Shown here piece by piece: positions 21,552-30,229 of a stretch of DNA of 64,000 nt (position 1 is its first letter; each line of letters starts with the position of its first letter). Made by a program: the position numbers and the translations under genes. Source of the stretch: Gluconobacter sp. P1C6_b (lineage in GTDB: Bacteria; Pseudomonadota; Alphaproteobacteria; Acetobacterales; Acetobacteraceae). The notes beneath the pieces are model-generated. The model ran no database searches. It saw only the letters and a list, made by a program, of their open reading frames with translations, and was not told the origin of the DNA. The stretch lies in the NCBI RefSeq assembly GCF_018811945.1, contig NZ_JACRVU010000002.1, forward strand, positions 186,001 through 250,000, in the 5' to 3' direction.

Positions 21552-21641
21552 TCCGAGCCTCGGCGAAGATCTTGAATTAATTGAGAGAACCTAGCAGACC
21601 CCCGCCCCTCGGGAAAGAGAGGGATCGGAGGTCCGGACAGG

Positions 21642-23066
21642 TCAGCCTTCCAGCATCCGGCGCAGCAGTTCCACGTCCTCGGCGAAGGATGTGTCCTGAT
21701 CCATCAGCTCGGTGACGCGGTTGACGGCGTGCATGACGGTCGTGTGGTCGCGGTTGCCAAATTTGCGTCCGATTTCCGGAAGAGACCGGCTTGTCAGTTG
21801 CTTGGCCAGATACATGGCCACCTGACGCGGACGTGCTACGGCACGGGCACGGCGTGCCGAGGACATGTCCGTGAGGCGGATGTTCCAGTGCTCGGAGACC
21901 TTGCGCTGGATTTCCTCGATCGTGACGCGACGGTCATGAGCCTTCAGCATGTCTTTAAGAACATCCTGCGTCGTATCGAGCGTCACAGGACGTCCGACCA
22001 GATCAGCATGGGCGATCAGGCGGTTGAGCGCGCCTTCCAGCTCGCGGACATTGGTCGTAATCTTGTGGGCAAGATATTCCAGAACCTTGGACGGAACATG
22101 CGTGCCCGAGGCCTTGGCCTTGGCTTCCAGAATGGAAATGCGCAGCTCGAAGGTCGTGGCATGGATGTCTGCGACCATGCCACAGCCCAGACGGGTCCGC
22201 AGGCGGTCTTCAAGACCTGACAGATCGGACGGGCTCTTGTCGGCACTGACGATGATCTGGCGACCAGCATCGACGAGGGCATTGAACGTATGGAAGAACT
22301 CTTCCTGCGTGTTGTCCTTGCCGATCAGGAACTGGAGATCATCGATCATCAGCACGTCAACGGAACGGAGCTGTTCCTTGAACTCCATCGTGGACTGCGA
22401 ACGGATCGCCGCGATGAAGCGGTACATGAACTTTTCCGCGGACATGTAAGCCACGGAGACCTTGCCGGTCCGGGTCAGCTCCGTTCCGATGGCGTGCATC
22501 AGATGGGTCTTGCCGAGGCCGACTCCGCCATACAGGAACAGTGGATTGAAGCCCGGGCTCGACGGTTTTTCCGCCACACGGCGGGCGCAGGCATAGGCAA
22601 ACTCGTTGGGCTTGCCGACGATGAAGGTATCGAACGTGAAACGCGGATCGAGCGGAACGGCCAGATCGCTGCGATTTTCGGGGGCAGCAGCCTGCGGAGC
22701 GAGTTCATGCCCCTCGACCGGGCCGTCTTCCCCGTCCTCTGTGTCACTCATGGAGACTTCAGGCAGCCCACGCTTGACCTGAAGCTCAACCCCTTTGATA
22801 TCCTCGCGCTCGGTACGCCAGAGCGTCTGAAGGCGCTCCTCATACTGGCTACGGACCCAGTCACGCAGGAAACGCGTGGGCAGGTAGAGGGTCAGTTCAT
22901 CTTCTTCGAGTGGTCCCAGAACGATCTGCCGGAGCCATGTCCGGTATTCGACCTCGCCAACCTCACTCTTCAGTTTCTCACGAACGCGGATCCAGGCGGT
23001 TTCCAGCGGTGTCGTCGAACCGGGGGCGGAGGCGCTGGCGTCCAGATACTGAGCGTTTTCCACCAT
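21642..23066 (-). CDS. dnaA: Chromosomal replication initiator protein DnaA
   Basis: DnaA is 474 residues from the ATG at 23066, chosen for its strong AAGGGGG site; an upstream in-frame ATG at 23087 is less likely. Domain I has W...[13 protein letters not shown], and domain II is a short acidic linker. Domain III is the AAA+ core, with Walker [18 protein letters not shown] and Walker [21 protein letters not shown]. Domain IV has the DnaA-box-binding signature [20 protein letters not shown] followed by [13 protein letters not shown]. It initiates replication at oriC. No cluster of DnaA boxes (TTATNCACA) is visible beside the gene, so the origin probably lies elsewhere, as in several alphaproteobacteria. 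Confidence 0.98.
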   Translation of the reverse strand: MVENAQYLDASASAPGSTTPLETAWIRVREKLKSEVGEVEYRTWLRQIVLGPLEEDELTLYLPTRFLRDWVRSQYEERLQTLWRTEREDIKGVELQVKRGLPEVSMSDTEDGEDGPVEGHELAPQAAAPENRSDLAVPLDPRFTFDTFIVGKPNEFAYACARRVAEKPSSPGFNPLFLYGGVGLGKTHLMHAIGTELTRTGKVSVAYMSAEKFMYRFIAAIRSQSTMEFKEQLRSVDVLMIDDLQFLIGKDNTQEEFFHTFNALVDAGRQIIVSADKSPSDLSGLEDRLRTRLGCGMVADIHATTFELRISILEAKAKASGTHVPSKVLEYLAHKITTNVRELEGALNRLIAHADLVGRPVTLDTTQDVLKDMLKAHDRRVTIEEIQRKVSEHWNIRLTDMSSARRARAVARPRQVAMYLAKQLTSRSLPEIGRKFGNRDHTTVMHAVNRVTELMDQDTSFAEDVELLRRMLEG

Positions 23067-23344
23067 TGTACCCCCTTTCATATCCATTCCCGCACGGGGC
23101 GGGTATCAGTTGTGGTTCCCTGCGCGCAGGGCGATTGTGCTCTCGACAGAAACCTGCAGCAGAAAAGCTGGCGAATTTCCGGAGAAGCCAGAGCATCCGA
23201 TACTTTTTTGTCGAACCCCCAGAATAGGCGTCCGTTCAGCCCGAAGCAAGCTGGAACACGAAGGGTTCAGCGGGATGTCATGAGGGTGTTCCCCATCGGC
23301 AACCCGGGGTCAGATGCTTGGGAAAAAGATGTCAGGAGCTGCAG
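23067..23344. other. Intergenic region upstream of dnaA
   Basis: No gene is seen. The region must carry the dnaA promoter on the minus strand, but no convincing -35/-10 pair or DnaA box is visible. A perfect 14-bp palindrome CCCTGCGCGCAGGG lies at 23118-23131, about 52 bp before the start codon, and a GC-rich imperfect dyad lies around 23090-23104. Either could be a regulatory site or a 5' leader hairpin. Confidence 0.5.
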
Positions 23345-23382
23345 TCAAAAAAGAACGCGCTCCTGGTGGGGAGCGCGTTCTT
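23345..23382 (-). terminator. Strong intrinsic terminator of rpsT
   Basis: A 13-bp perfect stem (AAGAACGCGCTCC/GGAGCGCGTTCTT, arms 23351-23363 and 23370-23382) with a 6-nt loop is followed on the minus strand by TTTTTTG. It lies 23 bp after the rpsT stop and separates rpsT from the dnaA promoter region. Confidence 0.92.
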
Positions 23383-23405
23383 CAGTTCCGACCCGAAGGT
23401 GAAGC

Positions 23406-23675
23406 TCAGGCGGTTGCCAGAGCCTTCACGCGGGCGGACAGACGGGACAGCTTGCGGCTGATCGTGTTCTTGGCAATCACGCCCTTGCCTGCTGCGCGCT
23501 GCATTTCCGGCTGTGCAACCTTGAAGGCCTCGGCAGCAGCGGACTTGTCACCGGCCTGGATGGCGAGTTCAACCTTCTTGATGAACGTACGCATGCGGGA
23601 CATGCGGGCAACGTTGCGCTCACGGCGACGTTCGTTCTGACGGATACGCTTGCGGGCAGAAGCTGTGTTTGCCAT
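23406..23675 (-). CDS. rpsT: 30S ribosomal protein S20
   Basis: The 89-residue, strongly basic helical protein begins [18 protein letters not shown] and contains [19 protein letters not shown] and [20 protein letters not shown], the S20 family blocks. S20 binds 16S rRNA early in assembly of the small subunit. Length matches the family (85-90). It is a single-gene unit ended by a strong terminator, and it sits upstream of dnaA, an arrangement found in many alphaproteobacteria. Confidence 0.97.
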   Translation of the reverse strand: MANTASARKRIRQNERRRERNVARMSRMRTFIKKVELAIQAGDKSAAAEAFKVAQPEMQRAAGKGVIAKNTISRKLSRLSARVKALATA

Positions 23676-23813
23676 GGATCTTTCGGTTCAGTTTGCGTTT
23701 TGGTCGCGTAAATGGTTGGCGCCGTCTACTCTGTCCGGACGGGTCCCGTCAAGCGTTTTGCACATTTTACACAGGATGGGGGCATCTTCCTGTCACGCCG
23801 CCTGTCTCTGGGT

Positions 23814-24647
23814 CTATTTCTGGCAGGTCGGACAGAAGAACGTCGAACGGCCTGACTGCGTCATGCGCAGGATCGGGCTCCCCGCGCCGCAGTTGGGGCA
23901 TGGAGCGCCTTCACGTCCATAGACGAGGTGCAGGTCCTGAAACCCGCCTTTCGTGCCGTCAGCCTGCACATAGTCGCGCAGGGACGATCCTCCGGACGCG
24001 ATGGCCTGCTCCAGGATCTGCGGAATGGCCTCTGCAAGGGCGGCATTCTCCTCTTTCGTCAGGGTACAGGCCTGCCGCTCGGGGTGAATGCCGCAGCGGA
24101 ACAGCGCCTCACATACATAGATATTGCCAAGACCTGCGATCAGCTTCTGGTCCAGCAGCGCAGACTTGATCGGCGAGCGCCTGCCCCGGAACAGGTCCGC
24201 CAGTGCCGGACCGGTCATGGCGTCCGAGAGAGGCTCCATCCCCAGATGGGCCAAGAGGCGGTGCCTGTCCTCTTCAGATGTCCGAACCAGATCGACCATG
24301 CCAAAGCGCCGGGGATCGACCAGCCCTGCCCTCGCGCCGCTGTCCGTTTCAAGGACCAGATGCTCGTGTGCTGGCGGAGTCGCGTTTGTCCCTGCCCGGC
24401 CAATCGTGAGTCGGCCCGACATGCCCAGATGCAGCAGCATGCTCCACCCGCCTTCAAGACGCATGAGAATATACTTCGCGCGCCTGTGGAATGAGAAAAC
24501 GTGACGGCCTTCCAGCTTTTCCCGCAGATCAGCGGGAAACGGCCAACGAAGGTCTGGACGATTGACGGAAACATGGCTGATTCGGTGCCCTTCAAAGGCA
24601 TCACGAAATCCGCGCATGACGGTTTCGACTTCTGGAAGCTCTGGCAT
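23814..24647 (-). CDS. mutM: Formamidopyrimidine-DNA glycosylase
   Basis: MutM/Fpg, 277 residues, removes oxidised purines such as 8-oxoguanine and cuts the abasic site. The mature N terminus PELPEVETV carries the catalytic Pro and Glu. Internal blocks are HRRAKYILMRL, LLHLGMSGRL, DPRRFGMVDL and LLDQKLIAGLGNIYVCEALF, and a C-terminal Cys4 zinc finger (CPNCG...FFCPTC) closes the protein. The start is fixed by MPELPE at 24647 with GAGG 6 nt upstream. The frame remains open far upstream, but that is antisense to ubiE and coaBC and is not part of the gene. It is divergent from ubiE with only 30 bp between. Confidence 0.97.
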   Translation of the reverse strand: MPELPEVETVMRGFRDAFEGHRISHVSVNRPDLRWPFPADLREKLEGRHVFSFHRRAKYILMRLEGGWSMLLHLGMSGRLTIGRAGTNATPPAHEHLVLETDSGARAGLVDPRRFGMVDLVRTSEEDRHRLLAHLGMEPLSDAMTGPALADLFRGRRSPIKSALLDQKLIAGLGNIYVCEALFRCGIHPERQACTLTKEENAALAEAIPQILEQAIASGGSSLRDYVQADGTKGGFQDLHLVYGREGAPCPNCGAGSPILRMTQSGRSTFFCPTCQK

Positions 24648-24677
24648 GGCTGGCCTCAACGATATATCGATTGCCCC

Positions 24678-25466
24678 ATGACCGATAGCGCAGAACACAA
24701 CGCCTCGCCCTTCCAGTCCTCCGCACACGCCGAGGACACCACCGATTTCGGCTACCGGAGTGTTCCGCGCGGCCAGAAAAAGACGATGGTCCGGGAGGTG
24801 TTCGAGAGCGTCGCCGGGAAATACGACATTATGAATGACGTGATGTCGCTGGGGATTCACCGCGTCTGGAAGCGCATTTTCGTAGGCATGCTCAATCCGC
24901 GCCCGAACATGAAGCTGCTGGATCTGGCTGGTGGTACGGGGGACATCACCTTTGGCTGGCTCCGTGCCGGCGGTGGCCCGGCCATCCTGTCCGACATCAA
25001 TGCCGCCATGCTTTCCGTGGGGCGTGACCGCGCCATCAAGGCCGGGCTGATCGGCAAGATCGAGGTCTGCGTGGTGGATGCGGAAGCCATTCCCCTGCCC
25101 GACTGCTCCGTCGATCGCGTAACCATCGCCTTTGGCCTGCGCAACTGCACGGACAAGTCGGCCGTGCTGCGTGAGGCGCGTCGTGTGCTCAAGCCGGGCG
25201 GCCGCTTCTTCTGCCTGGAGTTCTCGCAGGTCGAGATTGCAGCCCTCGCCCCGATCTATGACATGTGGTCCTTCCAGGTTCTTCCCAAGATGGGTCAGAT
25301 CATCGCCAAGGATTCCGAGAGCTACCAGTATCTCGCCGAAAGCATCCGCATGTTCCCCGATCAGGAAACGCTGGCGCAGATGATGCGCGACGCCGGACTG
25401 GAGCAGGTCCAGTATCGCAATCTCTCGGGTGGCATCGCTGCCATCCATTCCGGCTGGCGTCTGTAA
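24678..25466 (+). CDS. ubiE: Demethylubiquinone/demethylmenaquinone C-methyltransferase
   Basis: UbiE, 262 residues, is the SAM-dependent C-methyltransferase of ubiquinone synthesis. Motifs are VREVFESVAGKYDIMNDVMS, the SAM-binding LLDLAGGTGDITF, ADFGLRNC-type block FGLRNCTD, and RVLKPGGRFFCLEFS, followed by the C-terminal GGIAAIHSGWRL. The start at 24678 (MTDSAEHN) is preferred because the upstream in-frame extension overlaps the mutM promoter and has no family similarity. ubiE is followed after 4 nt by coaBC and then dut, so the three are likely one operon. Ubiquinone matters here because acetic acid bacteria feed membrane dehydrogenases into the quinone pool. Confidence 0.96.
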   Translation: MTDSAEHNASPFQSSAHAEDTTDFGYRSVPRGQKKTMVREVFESVAGKYDIMNDVMSLGIHRVWKRIFVGMLNPRPNMKLLDLAGGTGDITFGWLRAGGGPAILSDINAAMLSVGRDRAIKAGLIGKIEVCVVDAEAIPLPDCSVDRVTIAFGLRNCTDKSAVLREARRVLKPGGRFFCLEFSQVEIAALAPIYDMWSFQVLPKMGQIIAKDSESYQYLAESIRMFPDQETLAQMMRDAGLEQVQYRNLSGGIAAIHSGWRL

Positions 25467-25470
25467 GACC

Positions 25471-26661
25471 ATGCGCCGCGTCCTGCTGATCGTCTCGGGC
25501 GGCATCGCGGCGTTCCGGGCGCTTGAACTGGTGCGCCTGCTGCGGGCTGAGGGCATTGCCGGCACGCCCGTCATGACCGAGGCCGCCAAAGCCTTCGTCA
25601 CCCCGCTCAGCCTTGAGACGCTGGCAGGAGAGCGCGTGCATGACGCTCTGTTCGAGCCGACGCAGGAAAGCGAGATCGGCCATATCGCCTTGGCCCGAAG
25701 CGCGGATCTCGTGGTCGTCTGCCCCGCCTCGGCCAATATCATGGCGCGCATGGCCCATGGCCTCGCGGACGATCTGGCGACCACACTTCTGCTCGCGGCC
25801 ACATCCCCCATCCTGCTGGCCCCCGCCATGAATGTGCGGATGTGGGAACATCCTGCGACCCAGGCCAACCTGAAAATCCTCAAAGCGCGGGGCGTTTCCA
25901 TCGTCGGGCCGGACGTGGGAAGCATGGCCTGCGGAGAAGTCGGCGCGGGCCGCCTCAGCGAGCCCTCCGTTATCCGCGACGCCATTCTGAAGATCCTGAC
26001 GCCGGATTGCTCGCTGGCCGGACGCCGTATTCTCGTGACGGCTGGCCCGACTGTCGAACCGCTCGATCCCGTACGGTTTCTGTCCAATCATTCTTCCGGT
26101 CGACAGGGCTATGCCATCGCGGCGGCTCTGGCAGCACGGGGGGCGGAGGTCACGCTGGTCAGCGGACCGGTCTCGATCCCCGCGCCAAAAGGCGTCCACC
26201 GTATTTCCGTTCAGACCGCCCGCGAGATGCTGGCAGCCTGTGAAGCGGCGTTGCCGGTCGATGCTGCGGTCTGTACCGCCGCTGTCAGTGACTGGCGTGC
26301 AAAGGAACTGGCGCCGGGCAAGATCAAGAAGACCGGTGACGGGCCGCCCAGCCTCGAACTGGTGGAAAACCCGGACATTCTGGCGACGCTCTGCCATGCG
26401 CCACAACGCCCGCGCCTCGTCGTGGGATTTGCGGCCGAAACGGATGATGTTCTGGAAAATGCCCAGACTAAACGTTTGCGCAAGGGATGCGACTGGCTGG
26501 TGGCCAATGATGTGCGTCAGGGCGTGTTCGGTGCCATGCGCAATACCGTCAGCCTGATCGACGACAACGGCGTTCAGAGCTGGCCGGAAATGGACAAGAC
26601 GGACGTTGCGGAGCAGCTCGTCCAGCGGATCGCAGCCTTCTTTGCCGATCCGTCTTCATAG
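25471..26661 (+). CDS. coaBC: Bifunctional phosphopantothenoylcysteine decarboxylase / phosphopantothenate--cysteine ligase
   Basis: CoaBC, 396 residues, catalyses two steps of coenzyme A synthesis. The N-terminal CoaC flavoprotein has [17 protein letters not shown], the catalytic-His block [28 protein letters not shown] and the Cys-containing [13 protein letters not shown]. The C-terminal CoaB has [20 protein letters not shown] and the APGKIKK loop. The ATG at 25471, 4 nt after the ubiE stop, gives the typical N terminus; an earlier in-frame ATG lies inside ubiE. A ubiE-coaBC-dut order is common in alphaproteobacteria. Confidence 0.97.
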   Translation: MRRVLLIVSGGIAAFRALELVRLLRAEGIAGTPVMTEAAKAFVTPLSLETLAGERVHDALFEPTQESEIGHIALARSADLVVVCPASANIMARMAHGLADDLATTLLLAATSPILLAPAMNVRMWEHPATQANLKILKARGVSIVGPDVGSMACGEVGAGRLSEPSVIRDAILKILTPDCSLAGRRILVTAGPTVEPLDPVRFLSNHSSGRQGYAIAAALAARGAEVTLVSGPVSIPAPKGVHRISVQTAREMLAACEAALPVDAAVCTAAVSDWRAKELAPGKIKKTGDGPPSLELVENPDILATLCHAPQRPRLVVGFAAETDDVLENAQTKRLRKGCDWLVANDVRQGVFGAMRNTVSLIDDNGVQSWPEMDKTDVAEQLVQRIAAFFADPSS

Positions 26662-26690
26662 GGATCACAATCCGCGATAAGACAGGGGCC

Positions 26691-27146
26691 ATGACGACAG
26701 ACCTGATTGATGTGCGCATCACGCGCCTGCCTCATTCCGAAGGCCTTCCCCTTCCCGCCTATGCCACTGCCGGTGCTGCAGGATTTGATTTCCTGGCCGC
26801 TGTGGACGCCCCCATGACGATCGCTCCGGGTGAGCGCGTTCTGGTGCCGACCGGGCTGTGCATTGCCCTGCCACCTGCTTACGAGCTTCAGGTGCGCCCC
26901 CGCTCGGGTCTGGCCCTCAAGCATGGCATCACGCTGCCCAACTCTCCCGGCACCATCGACGAGGACTATCGCGGCGAGCTTCGCATCATCGTCATGAATG
27001 CAGGCACCGAGCCTTTCACCGTCGAGCGTGGCACCCGGATCGCGCAGGGCGTACTGGCCCCGGTCTCCCGCCTGCGCTGGACGGAAGTCGAGACGCTGGA
27101 CGAGACGGTGCGTGGTGAGGGCGGCTTTGGCAGCACCGGCCACTGA
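26691..27146 (+). CDS. dut: dUTP diphosphatase
   Basis: Dut, 151 residues, is a homotrimeric enzyme that hydrolyses dUTP to dUMP, keeping uracil out of DNA. All five motifs are present: AGFDFLAA (I), [12 protein letters not shown] (II), [11 protein letters not shown] (III), [10 protein letters not shown] (IV) and the P-loop-like GEGGFGSTG at the C terminus (V). AGGGG precedes the ATG. It follows coaBC by 29 bp on the same strand. An 8-bp stem-loop overlaps its stop codon. Confidence 0.98.
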   Translation: MTTDLIDVRITRLPHSEGLPLPAYATAGAAGFDFLAAVDAPMTIAPGERVLVPTGLCIALPPAYELQVRPRSGLALKHGITLPNSPGTIDEDYRGELRIIVMNAGTEPFTVERGTRIAQGVLAPVSRLRWTEVETLDETVRGEGGFGSTGH

Positions 27147-27157
27147 TCCGGCCGGTG
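27134..27157 (+). other. Stem-loop over the dut stop codon
   Basis: CACCGGCC (27134-27141) and GGCCGGTG (27150-27157) form a perfect 8-bp stem with an 8-nt loop that contains the dut TGA. No T-run follows, so this is not a convincing intrinsic terminator. It may stabilise the 3' end of the mRNA or weaken read-through into the ABC genes. Confidence 0.4.
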
Positions 27158-27236
27158 ACATGCAGAAAACACTTGAGCCTTCCAGACGTCTCTTTCTAAC
27201 CTCTGGTTTCCATCAAGAGGAAGGATCGCGCGCATC

Positions 27237-28880
27237 ATGACGGGCAGCCCAATGGCCATGCCCATGCGGATCATGCATCGCTGGCGCCAGCGCATGAGCG
27301 GCGTCGAGCTTTCGATCCTGTTCTGTGCGACCGCTTTTGCGCTCCTGATGCTGCCCCGCGCTTCTGTAGCGCCTGTCCTGTCTGCCATGCCACCCGGTGC
27401 TCCCCTGCCGTTGTGGGACATGGCGGGGCTGACCTTCCTGCATGTGATCCTGTCCTTGCTGATTGTCGTGGCGGCATCGCTGCTTCTCTCTGGGGCGGCG
27501 TGTCAGTGGCCCCGTTTCAGGGCATTTCTCATCCCCGCCCTCTCTGTCGCCCGTGCCGTTCCGGGTCTTGGGCTGATCGGGATCCTGGCGGCGCTCTTCC
27601 CCCCGGCCCTGACCATCATGCTGGTTGCCGCGTCTAGCATGATCTGGCGGATCGTGACGGCTGTGCTCGATGCGGAAGACACGCTTCCCCCCGCGCTTGA
27701 TGAAGTTGCGATCGGCCTCCGCATGACGGGCTGGCAGCGTTTCTGGCGCCTTCAGATGCCAATCGCTGTACCGCTGACGACCTTCAGGGCCATGCAGGCC
27801 ATGCCGGCTTTCTGGGTTCGGCTGCTGTCCGCCGAAGGTTTGATGATGCTGATGAGCCATCAGGCGACGGGCGGATGCGGTGCGGCTGCCCTGCAGGCCA
27901 TGCTGGACCATCATCCGCTCCGGATCGTCGAAGTTTCCGGGATCATTCTTCTGCTGATCCTTGTGATCGATCAGGCTCTCATGCGCCCCATGGTGGGCTG
28001 GGCGCAGCGTTACCGGCCTGAAGGCCCGTTCGAGGAACGCTCGCGTCCGCAATCCTGGCTGCTGACGATCTGGAGGCGCACAAAGCTCATGCTCTGGCTC
28101 AGTGGGGGCGTGAGTGATGCCCTCGTCTGGATCGGGAACTGGCGGCTGGGCCGACCGCGCAGCATCCTCCCCGAGCGCGACAGGACAATCCGGGAGCTTC
28201 CAGAAGCACTCCTGCCTGTCGTCTCTCTGTTTCTTCTGGTTTATGCGGTCTATCACGTTGGCCTTCTGCGGCAGGTTCCCGCGGATCTGGCCGAGAGCAT
28301 GCTCACGCTTTCGCATGTGTGTGGGACGCTGCTTCTGTGTATGCTGGTCTGGGTTCCGCTGGGCCTTGTGATCAGCGAGCACGGATCTTCCCTGCGCAAT
28401 GTCTGCCGGATGGCCGTGATGGCCTGCGGTCTTTTCCCGGCCGTGCTCCTCTATCCGCTCTGCCGGGAACTGGGGCTCGATTCCCCGGTCATTCTGCTCT
28501 TTCTGGGCGCGCACTGGCTGGTCGGGGTCGTTGTGCTCGACGCGGCGAAAGCCATTCCCTCAGGCCTCAGACAGGTTGCGGCGGGCCTGCGTCTGCGGGG
28601 TGTCCTGCTGTGGCGGCGCCTTCTGCTGCCGGCCATCGCGCCGGAACTGTGCGGCGGCCTGCTGACGGCGGTGGTGCCGGTCTGGAATGCGGTGATGGTG
28701 GCGGAGGCTTTCGTGCCGTCCGATAGCGGTCTTGGGGCCGCCCTGCTCTCAGAGGCCCTGAGCGGGGCCGTGGCAGCGCAGACGTTCGCGCTGATGCTGC
28801 TGACGCTTCTTTCCATGCTGCTGGATCGACTGGTCCTGCAACCTCTCGCCGTGAATGCGGCACAAAAATATACGATCTGA
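27237..28880 (+). CDS. ABC transporter permease with two fused permease modules
   Basis: The 547-residue inner-membrane protein contains two related binding-protein-dependent permease modules in tandem. Each has about five or six hydrophobic segments and an EAA-like loop: LDEVAIGLRMTGWQRFWRLQ in the first half and GLRQVAAGLRLRGVLLWRR in the second. The family is the nitrate/sulfonate/taurine (SsuC-like) type, where one fused permease replaces a homodimer. It is followed by a matching ATPase gene 25 bp downstream. No substrate-binding protein gene is adjacent, so the ligand is unknown. GGAAGGA precedes the ATG. The window gives no clue to an anion or sulfonate pathway. Confidence 0.83.
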   Translation: MTGSPMAMPMRIMHRWRQRMSGVELSILFCATAFALLMLPRASVAPVLSAMPPGAPLPLWDMAGLTFLHVILSLLIVVAASLLLSGAACQWPRFRAFLIPALSVARAVPGLGLIGILAALFPPALTIMLVAASSMIWRIVTAVLDAEDTLPPALDEVAIGLRMTGWQRFWRLQMPIAVPLTTFRAMQAMPAFWVRLLSAEGLMMLMSHQATGGCGAAALQAMLDHHPLRIVEVSGIILLLILVIDQALMRPMVGWAQRYRPEGPFEERSRPQSWLLTIWRRTKLMLWLSGGVSDALVWIGNWRLGRPRSILPERDRTIRELPEALLPVVSLFLLVYAVYHVGLLRQVPADLAESMLTLSHVCGTLLLCMLVWVPLGLVISEHGSSLRNVCRMAVMACGLFPAVLLYPLCRELGLDSPVILLFLGAHWLVGVVVLDAAKAIPSGLRQVAAGLRLRGVLLWRRLLLPAIAPELCGGLLTAVVPVWNAVMVAEAFVPSDSGLGAALLSEALSGAVAAQTFALMLLTLLSMLLDRLVLQPLAVNAAQKYTI

Positions 28881-28905
28881 ACCTCAGGCTGAAATCCACA
28901 GACCC

Positions 28906-30219
28906 ATGAAATCTCTCCTGTCCCTTCGCGAATGTCGCCAGACCTATCTCAAGGAGAGCAGCACGGATCTGGTCGTGCTCGATCATGTCAGCTTCGATGT
29001 GCGGACGGGTGAAATCCTGGGGCTTCTCGGGCGATCCGGCTCCGGAAAATCCTCCCTGCTGCGGATCATGGCCGGACTGACGCCCCCGATGTCAGGACAG
29101 GTGTTCTGGCAGGGAGAGCCCGTGACGGGGCCTTTGGATGGTGTGGCGACGGTCTTTCAGTCCGGCGCGCTCTTTCCCTGGCTGACCCTGCGGCAGAATG
29201 TGGCGCTGGGTCTGGAAATGCGCCGTCTGCCCCGTGCCGAGCGCGAAGCCATGACCGATGCCGCCATCGGGGTCATGGGGCTTGAAGGCTACGAGAACGC
29301 CTATCCGAAAGAGCTTTCCGACGCCCTCAGTCAACGCGTTTCCTTTGCCCGCGCGCTTGCGCTTCAGCCGTCCCTGCTTCTGCTGGATGAACCGTTCTCG
29401 GCGCTGGATGTCCTGAGTGCCGAGAACCTGCGGACCGATCTGATCGAATTGTGGGACGAGAAACGTCTGCCGCTCAAAGCCATGCTTCTTGCGACGCACG
29501 GGATCGAGGAAGCGGTCCTGATGTGTGATCGCATCCTTATTTTCTCTTCCAGTCCCGGCCGCGTAACGCATGAGATTGCGGTCCCCTTCTCCCATCCGCG
29601 CAACCGCGATGACGAGGATTTCCGGCGCTTCGTGGACCAGATCTACGCGCTCATGACCCGTCGCGCCCCCATCGTCTCCGAGGCAGACCCTGTCCAGCCA
29701 CCTGTCGCCTCGGCCACCGCCCTTCCGCCCTTCTCCATTGTGCTGCCGGATCTGGCGGTGGAGGTTCTGGTCGGACTGATGGAAGTGCTTGAAAGTGAAC
29801 CGCTCTCAGGACGGGCCGATCTGCCGGAACTGGCGCAGCGTCTCCAGATGACGCTGGATGACCTTCTGCCGCTGGGTGAGTCGCTTCAGCTTCTGGATCT
29901 GGCGGAGCTGGAGGATGGCGACATTCTGCTGACACCCGATGGTCAGGCTTTTGTCGAAGGAGATTCAGACACCCGCAAGGACCTGATGCGCAAAGCGCTT
30001 CTGCATCACCTGCCTCTGCTTCGCTCCATCCGCAGCACACTGGACGAGCGTTCGAGCCACACTGTGGATGCGGCCCGGTTCCGCAAGGCCATGGAAGAGA
30101 GCATGTCACCCGATTATGCGCGGCAGACCCTCACCACGGCCATCGGCTGGGCCCGTTATGCCGAGCTGTTCGACTATGATGAGGAATCCGACCGCTTCCA
30201 TCTGGAGAACGAGGAATAA
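28906..30219 (+). CDS. ABC transporter ATP-binding protein with C-terminal AAA-associated domain
   Basis: The 437-residue protein has an N-terminal ATPase of the NrtD/SsuB type (residues 1-260) and a C-terminal region (about 280-430) resembling the AAA-associated domain that accompanies this group. Walker A is GRSGSGKSS (42-50), the Q-loop is near Gln85, and Walker B is LLLLDEPFSALD with Asp161-Glu162. The signature motif, normally LSGGxxQR, reads LSDALSQR (137-144): both glycines are replaced. The start at 28906 is preferred over an in-frame ATG inside the permease gene. It probably pairs with the fused permease just upstream. Confidence 0.85.
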   Translation: MKSLLSLRECRQTYLKESSTDLVVLDHVSFDVRTGEILGLLGRSGSGKSSLLRIMAGLTPPMSGQVFWQGEPVTGPLDGVATVFQSGALFPWLTLRQNVALGLEMRRLPRAEREAMTDAAIGVMGLEGYENAYPKELSDALSQRVSFARALALQPSLLLLDEPFSALDVLSAENLRTDLIELWDEKRLPLKAMLLATHGIEEAVLMCDRILIFSSSPGRVTHEIAVPFSHPRNRDDEDFRRFVDQIYALMTRRAPIVSEADPVQPPVASATALPPFSIVLPDLAVEVLVGLMEVLESEPLSGRADLPELAQRLQMTLDDLLPLGESLQLLDLAELEDGDILLTPDGQAFVEGDSDTRKDLMRKALLHHLPLLRSIRSTLDERSSHTVDAARFRKAMEESMSPDYARQTLTTAIGWARYAELFDYDEESDRFHLENEE

Positions 30220-30229
30220 GCCTCGCGCC

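Noticed and set aside
24648-26087. Minus-strand open frame of about 480 codons in line with and upstream of mutM
   Set aside because: It is antisense to ubiE and coaBC, both well supported. The MPELPEVETV start of MutM at 24647 is fixed by the catalytic Pro, and the extension is Arg/Gly-rich with no family similarity. High GC keeps antisense frames open.
27213-28514. 433-codon minus-strand frame opposite the ABC permease
   Set aside because: Its Gln/Arg/His-rich composition is that of antisense to a hydrophobic protein, and the plus-strand permease has clear membrane segments and EAA loops.
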